Shown piece after piece: positions 26,466 to 36,629 of a DNA stretch of 64,000 bases (position 1 is its first letter; every line of letters starts with the position of its first letter). The position numbers and the translations under genes were made by a program. Source of the DNA: Streptomyces sp. NRRL F-525 (GTDB lineage: Bacteria > Actinomycetota > Actinomycetes > Streptomycetales > Streptomycetaceae); the NCBI RefSeq assembly GCF_000716605.1, contig NZ_JNXE01000044.1:1-64000 (forward strand), read 5' to 3'. Below the pieces are notes generated by a model. It searched no databases. It was not told where the DNA came from and saw only the letters and a list, made by a program, of their open reading frames with translations.

Positions 26466-27077
26466 ATGACGAGACGACGCCCCTGGGCTCGCCGTACCGC
26501 CACAGTCGCCGTGGCCGCGACCGCCCTCGCGACGCTGACCGTCCCCGCGGAGGCCGCGACGGCGACCAGCACCACCGCCACGACGGTGGACTACGCCACC
26601 TGGCAGACCGACTGCCAGACGGTGATGAACCAGGCCCTGCCCTACCTGAAGCAGCGCATCGCGGCCACGAAGCCCGGCGAGAAGCAGGCGATCGTCTTCG
26701 ACATCGACAACACCACCCTGGAGACGGACTTCGGCTTCAGCTGGCCGCAGCCGGCCAACAAGCCGGTCCTCGCGGTCGCCAAGTACGCCCAGGAGCACGG
26801 CGTTTCGCTGTTCTTCGTCACGGCCCGCCCCGGCATCATCTACCTGCCGACCGAGTACAACCTCGAACACGACGGCTACGACGTCGACGGCCTCTACGTC
26901 CGCGGCCTCTTCGACCTCTTCAAGGACGTCGCCGACTACAAGACGGCCCAGCGCACCGCGATCGAGAACAAGGGCTACACGATCATCGCGAACATCGGCA
27001 ACAGCGCCACCGACCTGTCGGGCGGCCACGCCGAGAAGACCTTCAAACTGCCGGACTACGACGGCCAGTTGTCGTAA
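26466..27077 (+). CDS. Secreted HAD-type acid phosphatase (class B/C-like)
   Basis: A 203-residue exported phosphatase. The signal peptide is about residues 1-31 (TRRRPWARR, then TVAVAATALATLTVPAEA). The HAD core has motif I FDIDNTTLE (79-87) with both nucleophile Asp residues, motif II FFVTARPG, and a late motif with IGNSATDLSGG. It hydrolyses phosphomonoesters outside the cell. The ATG at 26466 is chosen to give a normal signal peptide; a GTG at 26445 would add seven residues. It stands 47 bp before the NACHT gene, which seems to have its own promoter. Phosphate regulation is possible but no convincing PHO box was seen. Confidence 0.9.
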   Translation: MTRRRPWARRTATVAVAATALATLTVPAEAATATSTTATTVDYATWQTDCQTVMNQALPYLKQRIAATKPGEKQAIVFDIDNTTLETDFGFSWPQPANKPVLAVAKYAQEHGVSLFFVTARPGIIYLPTEYNLEHDGYDVDGLYVRGLFDLFKDVADYKTAQRTAIENKGYTIIANIGNSATDLSGGHAEKTFKLPDYDGQLS

Positions 27078-27082
27078 GCCGT

Positions 27083-27088
27083 TAGGCT
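27083..27088 (+). promoter_or_regulatory. Putative promoter -10 (TAGGCT) of the NACHT gene
   Basis: TAGGCTCCGTCCGT starts at 27083, followed by CGCG, GACGACG and GGGGGTGG, ending at the start codon at 27125. It lies 5 bp after the stop of the phosphatase gene. The same sequence order precedes the Ser/Thr kinase at 2327-2375. Confidence 0.45.
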
Positions 27089-27124
27089 CCGTCCGTTCGC
27101 GCGACGACGGGGGTGGGGCGGCGG

Positions 27125-30100
27125 ATGGAGCCCGCGGTACTCGGTGGCAAGCTGGCGTCAGGCCTGATCACACCACTGCTGAAGAAGCTGTTCGTACCCG
27201 ACGCCCCCGGCGCGGGCCTGGTCGACAGACCGATCCGCCTCTCCTCCCTCGTCTCCTTCAAGGGCGAGAAACGCACCCTGACGGAGAAGGACGTCCACAA
27301 GCTCGCCGCCCACCTGGTCGCGCGGGCCGTGGACTCCCCCGGCGAGCCCCCCTTCCCGCCCGACGAACAGACCGCCGTGGCCGACGCGTTGGCCCGCAGA
27401 CTCCTGGCTCTCGGCGACCTGGCCATGGACGACGTCCAGGCCGTACGACTCGGACACCGGGAACTGGCCCGGCAGTTGGAGTACGGCGCCCCCGCACCCG
27501 CCGGACTCTCCACCGACGCCCGCTACTTCCTAGGCAACGCCACCGAGTGGGCCTGCCTCCAGATCCTGGAGTTCTTCACCCGCCGCTCCACGTTCGTAGC
27601 CCGCACGCTGGTGGAACAGACCCGCAGCCAGGCCGAACTGATCGCCCGCGTAGACGAGTTGATCGCCCGCACCCAACGCCCCGGTTCCCAGGACCGCGCC
27701 TTCGAGCGCCGCTACCTCCCGTACGTCGCCGAGCGCCACAACCACATCACCATCTACGGCATCGACCTCCGCGACTCCCCGGACCGCTGGCCCCTCGAAG
27801 TGGCGTACCTGAGCCTGGAGGCGACGGCAACAGAGGAACGCCACCTCCCCGACGAACACCCCGGTGCGTCCTTCAGCGTCCAACTCCCCGCCGAAGAAGC
27901 CCTGTCGACGCACGACCGCGTCCTGCTGCGCGGTGACGCGGGCTCCGGCAAGACGACCCTGGTGCAGTGGCTGGCGGTGACGGCGGCGAGGGACGGCGAC
28001 CGCATCCCGTACGTCCTCCCCCTGCGCACGCTGATCCGTGCGGGCCAACTCCCGTCCCCGGCAACCTTCCTGGCCTCGGTCGGCTGCCCGCACACCCCAC
28101 CCGAGGGCTGGACGGAACGCGTCCTGACCGCCGGCCGCGCCCTGGTCCTCGTCGACGGCCTGGACGAGATCCCGTCCGCCGACCGCCACCGCACCCGCGA
28201 CTGGCTCCAGTCCCTGATCAGCGCCTTCCCGGGCAACCGCTGGCTCCTGACCTCCCGCCCCACCGCGGTCCGCCCCGACTGGCTGGCGTCGGAGGGCTTC
28301 CGCGAACTGACCCTGGCCCCCATGCGCCGCCCCGAGGTGAAGACCTTCGTCGAGCGCTGGCACACGGCGGCTCAGGCCCCGGAGTACGAGGGCCCACTCC
28401 TGGACTCCCTGCGCACGAAACGGGACTTGGCACGGCTGGCCACGAACCCCCTGATGTGCGGCCTGATCTGCGCCCTGCATCGCGAACGGAGGGGCTATCT
28501 CCCCACAGGCCGCAAGGAGTTGTACGACGCCGCCCTGACGATGCTGCTGGCCCGCCGGGACCGGGAGCGGGGCATGAGCACGCTGGAGGGAGCGGAACTG
28601 GGCGAGGAGGCCCAGCTGGAGATCCTCCAACGGCTCGCGTACGCCCTGGTGTTGAGCGGCCGCACGGAGATGGACCGGGAGACGGCGGAGGGAATCGTTG
28701 AACGATGCCTGCCCACGGTCGCGGGGCGGGGCGACGCCGGGACGGTACTGCGGGACCTCCTACTGAGAAGCGGCCTGCTGCGCCAACCCGCCGACGGTGT
28801 CGTCGACTTCGTCCACCGCACGTTCCAGGACTACCTGGGCGCCCGGTACGCGGTCGAGGAGGGCCACCTCGACGTCCTGACCTCCCACGCGGGCGACGCC
28901 CAGTGGGAGGACGTGATCCGGATGGCGGTCGCCCACGCCCGGCCGCGCGAACGGGTCGTACTCCTACGGCAGTTGCTGGCCCGGGAGGAGCCCCGGCTGA
29001 CGCTGCTCGCACTGGCCTGCCAGGAGCATGCGACGGCGTTGGACCCGGGGGTGCGGGCGGAGGTCGAGACGCAGGCGGCCGAGCTGATCCCGCCGCGTAC
29101 GACGGAGGACGCGCTCGCGTTGGCGGAGGCGGGACCGCTGGTCCTGGAACTGCTGCCGGGGCCGGAGGGGTTGACGGACGAGGAGGCGAGGGCGGTCACG
29201 GTCACCGCTTCGGTCCTGGGCGGGGCGGAGCCCGATGGCGCGCTGGCGGTCCTGCGCCGCTTCCGCGGGCATCCGTCCCACGGCGTACGACGCCAACTCG
29301 CGGGCACGTGGGACCGGTTCGACGCCCGGGAGTACGCCGCCGAGGTGCTCGACCGGCTGCGCCGCGACGACGGCCTCTTCCTGCGCTGCTCGACCCGGGA
29401 ACAGCTGGAGGCGCTGCGGCTGATGCGGCCCTGGCACGGGCTGACGATCGAGGGTTCGGCCGCGCCGGCCGAGATCATCGACGCCGTCGGCGATCCGGAC
29501 GCGGTCACTGTCCTGGGTCTTGAGCGGAACCTCGGTCTCCAGGTCCTGGACGGACTGCTGGCCTTCCGGTCCCTGAACACACTGCGGCTTCAGGACTGCC
29601 CCGTCGTCCGGTCCCTCGAGCCGCTGTCCGAACTGCCCTTGACCGAGCTGACGTTCAACAACATCGTCGAAACGGCGGGCCTGCGGAACCTGCGCGGACT
29701 CACCCGCCTCTCCCTGGACCAGGTGCTCCCGAGCCCGCACCTGCGCGCCCACCTGCCGCTGGACGCGCGCCTGGAGTACCTGCACCTGGGCCGGTACACG
29801 CTCGCTTCCACGGACCTGCGCGATCTCGATCAATGGCCGACCCTCACCACGCTCAGCCTCGGCCGGACGGACGGCACCATGACGGCCGGGGACTGGCGGG
29901 AGGTGGGCCGGCTGCCCGCCCTGCGGAACCTCGTGCTGAACACGTCCCTTGACCGCTATGCCGTGGAGGAGATGCCGGTCATCCCCTCCATCGGGTGCCT
30001 CCGGCTGCCCGCCCAGGACGCCACCCGGGACCAGCTCCGCACCCTGGCCTCGCGCCTCCCCGGCCTGCGCAAGGTGCGCTTCAAGACGTACGGCCTGAAG

Positions 30101-30163
30101 ATCCACCTCGACCGCTACGCCGCGCTTTTCCCCGCCGCCGAAGTAACCGACGACCGGCGCTGA
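27125..30163 (+). CDS. NACHT-domain STAND NTPase with C-terminal leucine-rich repeats
   Basis: A 1012-residue signal-transduction ATPase of the STAND class. Residues 1-210 are a helical N-terminal domain of unknown role. The NACHT core begins near 260 with Walker A GDAGSGKTTL (270-279) and Walker B LVLVDGLDEI (340-349), whose double-acidic DGLDE is typical of NACHT. A sensor segment NRWLLTSRP follows, then a winged-helix and helical region to about 770. The C-terminus (about 772-1012) is made of leucine-rich repeats (LNTLRLQDCPVVRSLEPLSE). Such proteins oligomerise when the repeats detect a trigger. Some bacterial NACHT proteins defend against phage, but no known effector domain is visible here. 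The ATG at 27125 follows GGGGTGGGG. Confidence 0.92.
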   Translation: MEPAVLGGKLASGLITPLLKKLFVPDAPGAGLVDRPIRLSSLVSFKGEKRTLTEKDVHKLAAHLVARAVDSPGEPPFPPDEQTAVADALARRLLALGDLAMDDVQAVRLGHRELARQLEYGAPAPAGLSTDARYFLGNATEWACLQILEFFTRRSTFVARTLVEQTRSQAELIARVDELIARTQRPGSQDRAFERRYLPYVAERHNHITIYGIDLRDSPDRWPLEVAYLSLEATATEERHLPDEHPGASFSVQLPAEEALSTHDRVLLRGDAGSGKTTLVQWLAVTAARDGDRIPYVLPLRTLIRAGQLPSPATFLASVGCPHTPPEGWTERVLTAGRALVLVDGLDEIPSADRHRTRDWLQSLISAFPGNRWLLTSRPTAVRPDWLASEGFRELTLAPMRRPEVKTFVERWHTAAQAPEYEGPLLDSLRTKRDLARLATNPLMCGLICALHRERRGYLPTGRKELYDAALTMLLARRDRERGMSTLEGAELGEEAQLEILQRLAYALVLSGRTEMDRETAEGIVERCLPTVAGRGDAGTVLRDLLLRSGLLRQPADGVVDFVHRTFQDYLGARYAVEEGHLDVLTSHAGDAQWEDVIRMAVAHARPRERVVLLRQLLAREEPRLTLLALACQEHATALDPGVRAEVETQAAELIPPRTTEDALALAEAGPLVLELLPGPEGLTDEEARAVTVTASVLGGAEPDGALAVLRRFRGHPSHGVRRQLAGTWDRFDAREYAAEVLDRLRRDDGLFLRCSTREQLEALRLMRPWHGLTIEGSAAPAEIIDAVGDPDAVTVLGLERNLGLQVLDGLLAFRSLNTLRLQDCPVVRSLEPLSELPLTELTFNNIVETAGLRNLRGLTRLSLDQVLPSPHLRAHLPLDARLEYLHLGRYTLASTDLRDLDQWPTLTTLSLGRTDGTMTAGDWREVGRLPALRNLVLNTSLDRYAVEEMPVIPSIGCLRLPAQDATRDQLRTLASRLPGLRKVRFKTYGLKIHLDRYAALFPAAEVTDDRR

Positions 30164-30181
30164 CTCCTGCCCCGAATACGC

Positions 30182-30217
30182 GAAAGGGGCCGGTGTCCAA
30201 AAGGCACCGACCCCTTC
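30182..30217. terminator. Bidirectional terminator between the NACHT gene and clpC
   Basis: GAAAGGGGCCGGTG and CACCGACCCCTTC form a stem with one mismatch around a TCCAAAAGG loop, in the 82-bp gap between two converging genes. Confidence 0.75.
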
Positions 30218-30245
30218 CCAGCCGTAAAACCCAAACCGCTGAGCC

Positions 30246-32774
<2,529 letters not shown>

Positions 32775-33216
32775 CGTTAATCGCTCCTCAGAGCGGTCAG
32801 GCAGTAAGGGGACGCTCCCCTCCCTGTCCTTCCGCAGCTTAGTCCCGCAAGCGGGGACCGCTCATTCCAACTGCCGACACCGGACCGAGAACCAACACTG
32901 CCTCCTGAACCGTAACGCCGACATCTGCTCCAACCTGATGGTGCGAGACGATGTTCCCGCAGGCCAGGCAGTTACCCTCACCATGAGTACGCCGATGGCG
33001 AACGTGAGACGCCCTTTTCTGCGTGTCGCCCCCTCCCACTAGGGATTGTCTTACCCGCACGGACTGACACTCCATGCCGTTCGCACCGGTTCCCTCCGCT
33101 ACGGGCGAACAACCTTGCGCCGCGCCGCACCCCCGAACGCCCCCGCAACCCGCACCCAGCGCATTCGTTGGACCACCCAGCGTAACTCCCGGCCCGCTTC
33201 GGCGGTTGCTCTTGGC
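32775..33216. other. 442-bp divergent intergenic region upstream of clpC
   Basis: No gene is supported. It holds the clpC promoter area, the ClgR-type box at 32986-33003, a small GTCCCGCAAGCGGGGAC dyad near 32850 and, at the right, the promoter area of the gene at 33217. Frames through it have no coding character. Confidence 0.6.
32986..33003 (-). promoter_or_regulatory. ClgR box upstream of clpC
   Basis: AGTACGCCGATGGCGAAC matches at every position the ClgR consensus recalled from C. glutamicum, WNNWCGCYNANRGCGWWS. It is about 212 bp upstream of the clpC start. Confidence 0.65.
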
Positions 33217-33864
33217 ATGGTTCGCACAGTCCCCCCTCTCGGCACGGTCCCGCTCCCCCGCCGCCCGCGCGATCCGGACGACCGGCGGCGGAACTGGTAC
33301 GAGAACGAACTGGGGTGGCGCACGGTGCCCGGAGAGCCGCTACGGCTGATCACGGGCCTGCGTTTCGACGTCCTGGACGTGCCGGTCGAGGCCGGTGCCG
33401 CGGCGCTGTGGCGGCTGGGTCCGGATTCTCCGGTGGCCGTGCAGGGCGACCGGATGCGGCTGCTGGTGGCCGCGGGCAGCGCGGAGGAGCTTCCGGGGCT
33501 GCTGGACTGGCTGGAGTGGGGCGCTCTGGCGCCGGCGCTGGATCTGGTGGCACTGGGCGCGGACGGGCTCATGGAGGCGCCGTCGTTCCCCGGGGCGAGG
33601 CCCGCAGGGGCGCCGCTGCCGGGCGCGGGGGCCGCGAGGGCGCGACCGCTCCCCGCGGGCGGTTCACGTCCCTTGCAGGGGGCCGCCGTATGGCTGCGAC
33701 CCCCCGAGCCGGGGTGCGAGGTCGAGGCCTCGCTGCCGACAATGTCGGCCGTGGGGGGCATCGGTCATGCCCCTGATCTCGTACGACTTGTGGACACGGT
33801 GGCCACACAGTGCCACCGGGTACGGCTGCGGCGCTCGTGCGCTCAGCCGTTGGCCTTCTCGTAG
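33217..33864 (+). CDS. Conserved actinobacterial protein, possibly related to prim-pol N-terminal domains
   Basis: A 215-residue protein with a conserved-looking start (NWYENELGWRTVPGEPLRLI, then GLRFDVLDVPVEAGAAALWR) and a short LLDWLEWGA segment. It continues through a Gly/Ala/Pro-rich loop to a second hydrophobic region (QGAAVWLRPPEPGCEVEASL). The first half recalls the primase-polymerase N-terminal domain described in Streptomyces proteins, but the catalytic acidic residues are not evident, so the function is open. The ATG at 33217 is preferred; the upstream frame is Arg-rich noise. Its 3' end overlaps the lsr2 3' end by 22 bp on the opposite strand. Confidence 0.65.
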   Translation: MVRTVPPLGTVPLPRRPRDPDDRRRNWYENELGWRTVPGEPLRLITGLRFDVLDVPVEAGAAALWRLGPDSPVAVQGDRMRLLVAAGSAEELPGLLDWLEWGALAPALDLVALGADGLMEAPSFPGARPAGAPLPGAGAARARPLPAGGSRPLQGAAVWLRPPEPGCEVEASLPTMSAVGGIGHAPDLVRLVDTVATQCHRVRLRRSCAQPLAFS

Positions 33865-34178
33865 GCCTCGCGAATGGCCGCGGGAACACGGCCGCGGTCG
33901 TTCACGTCGTGGCCGTTCTCCTTGGCCCACGCGCGAATCTGCGCGGTGTCCTGGCTGCCACCGGTTGCGGCGCGTGCCTTTCCGCGACCACCCGAAGCGC
34001 GGCCACCGGTACGGCGCCCACCCTTCACGTAAGCGTCGAGAAGTCCACGGAGCTTGTCCGCATTCGCGGTGGTGAGATCGATCTCGTACGTCTTGCCGTC
34101 CAGCGCGAACGTCACCGTCTCGTCCGCCTCGCCGCCGTCGAGGTCATCGACAAGAAGGACCTGAACCTTCTGTGCCAC
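33843..34178 (-). CDS. lsr2: Nucleoid-associated protein Lsr2
   Basis: A 111-residue H-NS-like protein that bridges AT-rich DNA and silences foreign and specialised-metabolite genes. The N-terminal dimerisation domain (1-60) starts VAQKVQVLLVDDLDGGEADE. A basic linker follows (GGRRTGGRASGGRGKARAAT). The C-terminal DNA-binding domain (about 75-111) has the minor-groove hook in NDRGRVPAAIREAY, with the RGR triplet. The GTG at 34178 follows AAAGGA; an ATG at 34193 adds five residues. The AT-richer sequence upstream contains overlapping palindromes that may serve autoregulation. Confidence 0.96.
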   Translation of the reverse strand: MAQKVQVLLVDDLDGGEADETVTFALDGKTYEIDLTTANADKLRGLLDAYVKGGRRTGGRASGGRGKARAATGGSQDTAQIRAWAKENGHDVNDRGRVPAAIREAYEKANG

Positions 34179-34250
34179 CGGATTTCCTTTCATCGATTAC
34201 TTGCGGGTCTGGGGTCTGCGGCGTCCGCCGTTTCGCCGTCCCCTGTTATA

Positions 34251-34266
34251 TGCAGTACTGCAGTAC
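34251..34266. promoter_or_regulatory. Overlapping 12-bp palindromes upstream of lsr2
   Basis: TGCAGTACTGCA (34251-34262) and GTACTGCAGTAC (34255-34266) are both perfect palindromes, overlapping by eight bases, about 73 bp before the lsr2 start. They may be an operator. Confidence 0.45.
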
Positions 34267-34402
34267 GTCGGAAAGCAAACCGCTTTTGCTGGAAAAACAC
34301 AAACCCCTGGGAGAGACCGAGTGACCTCCCTCGCCCAGAAAGATGCGCGTTTCGGACATAGGGAACCTGGGCAGGGCGACCCGGCCGAATTGGGGGACGC
34401 GA

Positions 34403-34936
34403 TCACAGATGCAGAAGCATCCGGCTGTTGCCCAAGGTGTTCGGTTTCACTCGTTCGAGACCGAGGAACTCCGCCACGCCCTCGTCATAGGAACGCAACA
34501 GCTCCGCGTAGACATCGGTGTCGACCGGTGTCTCACCGATCTCCACGAAGCCGTGCTTCGAGAAGAAGTCCACTTCGAAGGTGAGACAGAAAACGCGACG
34601 AACGCCTAGCCAGCGAGCCGTGTGCAGCAACTTCTCCAGCAACTGATGGCCCACACCGGCACCCTTCAAGCCGGGCTTCACCGCGAGAGTGCGGACTTCC
34701 GCGAGGTCTTCCCACATGACATGCAGTGCCCCGCAGCCGACGACCTCGGCGTTGTCGTCCCGTTCGGCGACCCAGAACTCCTGGATGTCCTCGTAAAGAG
34801 TCACCGTCGCTTTGTCGAGCAGGATGCGACCGCGGACGTAGGCGTCAAGGAGTCGGCGCACCGCCTCGACATCGCCGGTCCTGGCCCGCCGGACGGTGAT
34901 GGCTTTCGCGGTGACTTCGGGGTGCTCTGCTGACAT
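34403..34936 (-). CDS. argA: Amino-acid N-acetyltransferase (ArgA-type GNAT)
   Basis: A 177-residue single-domain GNAT enzyme, probably the glutamate N-acetyltransferase that makes N-acetylglutamate for arginine synthesis. Motif A is LAVKPGLKGAGVGHQLLEKL for acetyl-CoA binding; IQEFWVAERD, VVGCGALHVMWEDLAEVRTL and the C-terminal KPNTLGNSRMLL are strongly like the M. tuberculosis enzyme Rv2747 as I recall it. It lacks the kinase-like domain of E. coli ArgA. Its position beside lsr2 and a BlaI-type gene, away from arg genes, does not itself point to arginine, so the assignment rests on similarity. Confidence 0.75.
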   Translation of the reverse strand: MSAEHPEVTAKAITVRRARTGDVEAVRRLLDAYVRGRILLDKATVTLYEDIQEFWVAERDDNAEVVGCGALHVMWEDLAEVRTLAVKPGLKGAGVGHQLLEKLLHTARWLGVRRVFCLTFEVDFFSKHGFVEIGETPVDTDVYAELLRSYDEGVAEFLGLERVKPNTLGNSRMLLHL

Positions 34937-34945
34937 GAGCGGACG

Positions 34946-35371
34946 CTATCGCCCGCCCCTGGAGGGCGTGGAGCCGGGGTTCTGGACGCCATCCGCGGGT
35001 TCGGGTGTTTCCGGTCCCTGGACGATGCGTACGGCGCTGCGGAGGGCCTCGCGCTGTTCGTCGCTCATCATCCCGAAGAAGGCCACGAGAGCGGCGGCGG
35101 GGTTGTCGCTCTGGGACCAGGCGTCGTTCATCAGGGCGGCGGAGTAGGCGGCCCGTGTGGAGACCGCCTCATATCGATAGGCCCGGCCTTCCGCCTCACG
35201 GCGCACCCAGCCCTTCTGATGGAGATTGTCCAAAACGGTCATCACCGTGGTGTACGCGATCGACCGTTCCTGCTGAAGGTCTTCCAGGACTTCTCGAACG
35301 GTCACCGGGCGGTTCCACTTCCACACCCGCGTCATGACCGAGTCTTCGAGTTCTCCCAATGGGCGAGGCAC
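34946..35371 (-). CDS. BlaI/MecI/CopY-family transcriptional regulator
   Basis: A 141-residue winged-helix repressor. The DNA-binding domain (1-80) reads LGELEDSVMTRVWKWNRPVT, VREVLEDLQ and SIAYTTVMTVLDNLHQKGWV. The C-terminal dimerisation part (80-115) contains SAALMNDAWSQSDNPAAAL. There is no BlaR-type M56 peptidase gene next to it, so the trigger for release is not local. The start is GTG at 35371 without a strong ribosome binding site. The C-terminal tail (about 118-141) is Pro/Gly-rich and likely disordered. Confidence 0.9.
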   Translation of the reverse strand: MPRPLGELEDSVMTRVWKWNRPVTVREVLEDLQQERSIAYTTVMTVLDNLHQKGWVRREAEGRAYRYEAVSTRAAYSAALMNDAWSQSDNPAAALVAFFGMMSDEQREALRSAVRIVQGPETPEPADGVQNPGSTPSRGGR

Positions 35372-35401
35372 AGCTCAGAACCATAGTGGAAAAGGAACAA
35401 A

Positions 35402-35454
35402 AAGGGCGTACGACTCGGAAAGCACGCGTGCGCGTGCGGGAGTCGTACGCCCTT
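35402..35454. terminator. Long perfect hairpin terminator
   Basis: AAGGGCGTACGACTC (35402-35416) and its exact complement GAGTCGTACGCCCTT (35440-35454) form a 15-bp stem. The 23-nt loop contains GCACGCGTGC, itself a palindrome, within an alternating purine-pyrimidine run. It separates the small membrane protein gene from the BlaI-type gene. Confidence 0.85.
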
Positions 35455-35479
35455 GAAGGCGCCGGGGAAAACGGAGGGT

Positions 35480-35659
35480 TCAGGCGTCGGCAGCCGAAGA
35501 GGCCTGGCGGGCGCTCTCCGCGCGCGCGATGGCGGCGTCGACGGCCGCGTCCTCCTTGGCCTTCATGGCCCCGCCCTGGGTCTTCACGATGACCCGGATC
35601 AGTCCGATGAAGAACACGGCCATGACGACCGGGGGCACGAGCGCGGAGACATAGTCCAT
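35480..35659 (-). CDS. 59-residue single-pass membrane protein
   Basis: A small gene encoding 59 residues: MDYVSALVPPVVMAVFFIGL, then IRVIVKTQGG, then an Ala/Glu/Asp-rich helical tail (AKEDAAVDAAIARAESARQA) ending SSAADA. One membrane helix spans about residues 5-25 and the C-terminal 30 residues form an amphipathic charged helix, probably cytoplasmic. CTGGAGG lies just before the ATG, a strong ribosome binding site, and a perfect terminator follows. It therefore looks like a genuine gene although short. I do not recognise a function; such proteins often bind larger membrane complexes. Confidence 0.8.
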   Translation of the reverse strand: MDYVSALVPPVVMAVFFIGLIRVIVKTQGGAMKAKEDAAVDAAIARAESARQASSAADA

Positions 35660-35706
35660 GCCTCCAGAGTAGCCACGGGCCCCAAGGAGGACGGGGCGGG
35701 GTCGGT

Positions 35707-36387
35707 TCAGCCGGCGGCGAGTTGCTGCGACGGGTTCGCGGGAGGCGGTGCCGGTTTGCGCCGGGGGAAGACCTCGCCGGGGGTGGGGATGGGCCGGGAC
35801 GGCTTCGGCGCCGAGGGCGCGGGCGTCGGCGCGGGCCGCTCCACGGGCTTGCGCACGGGCTCCTTGGCGTCCTCCCCGACCGGTTCGCCGTCGGCCGCGC
35901 GAAAGCCGCCGGAGAGGCCTCCAGGGAGCGCCAGGAGGCGGGTGCGCGAGGCGGGGACGGTCGGGGCGGCGGCCCTGGCGGTCGTACGACGGGCGAGACG
36001 CGCGCGTACGTCCTGCTCGGCGAGGGTGAGGCAGCGGTCCAGGAGGACGGCGGCGGAGGGGTTCCCGCGCAGCGCTCTCAGCGCGGAGAGGTCGTCGACG
36101 TCCGGGCGGTACCCGGCGCCGAGCGCCTCCTCCAGGAGGGTGAGGTAGCCGGCGGTGGTGCCGGGCAGGGCGGCGCGGTACCGGGCGAGGTCGGCGACCA
36201 GGAAGGCGCGCAGCCGGACTCCCTCGTGTACCGCCTCGTCGAGCGATTCGGCGAGCCGAAGACAGTCCTGGACGTCCTCGGCCGAGGCGGTTCTGGGCTG
36301 GAGGGCGAGGGCGAGAGCGCGACGGAGCACACGCAGCTCCTCCGCACCGAACGCCATGCCGCCGCGGGATCCGTATGGCGTGGGCAT
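35707..36387 (-). CDS. Conserved Streptomyces protein of unknown function
   Basis: A 226-residue cytoplasmic protein. The N-terminal ~115 residues are helical (GAEELRVLRRALALALQPRT, then LRLAESLDEAVHEGVRLRAF and YLTLLEEALGAGYRPDVDDL), and the last ~100 residues are Pro/Arg/Ala-rich and probably disordered. No enzyme motif is visible. The ATG at 36387 precedes PTPYGSRGG; an ATG at 36357 (MAFGAEE) is a possible alternative. The frame upstream is noise. It lies 47 bp upstream of the small membrane protein gene on the same strand and may share its message. Confidence 0.75.
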   Translation of the reverse strand: MPTPYGSRGGMAFGAEELRVLRRALALALQPRTASAEDVQDCLRLAESLDEAVHEGVRLRAFLVADLARYRAALPGTTAGYLTLLEEALGAGYRPDVDDLSALRALRGNPSAAVLLDRCLTLAEQDVRARLARRTTARAAAPTVPASRTRLLALPGGLSGGFRAADGEPVGEDAKEPVRKPVERPAPTPAPSAPKPSRPIPTPGEVFPRRKPAPPPANPSQQLAAG

Positions 36388-36629
36388 GGGGCGACGATAC
36401 GCGCTAATCAGACAAATTCGACATAGGGGGCGGGTGTGGCGCGGGGTTTTCGCCGGACGGCGGGGGTGGGGATGGGGTGCGGGTCGGCGAGGGTGGCGCC
36501 ACACGCGCGGGGTCATCTCGGTGAGGCACTCGCCGGCCGGGGTGTCGGTCGGCAGCACCACGCGCGCGGGTCACACCCGAGACGCTCGTGAGACGACCGA
36601 GCAGCCCCTTGTGTGCCCCGCGCGCGTGA

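Noticed and set aside
27125..30163. Defence island around the NACHT gene
   Set aside because: The neighbours are a secreted phosphatase and clpC; no integrase, nuclease or other defence gene is adjacent.
33079..33110. GTTCGC ... GCGAAC pair as a ClgR site
   Set aside because: The half-sites are 20 bp apart, far beyond the spacing of the consensus; the site at 32986 fits properly.
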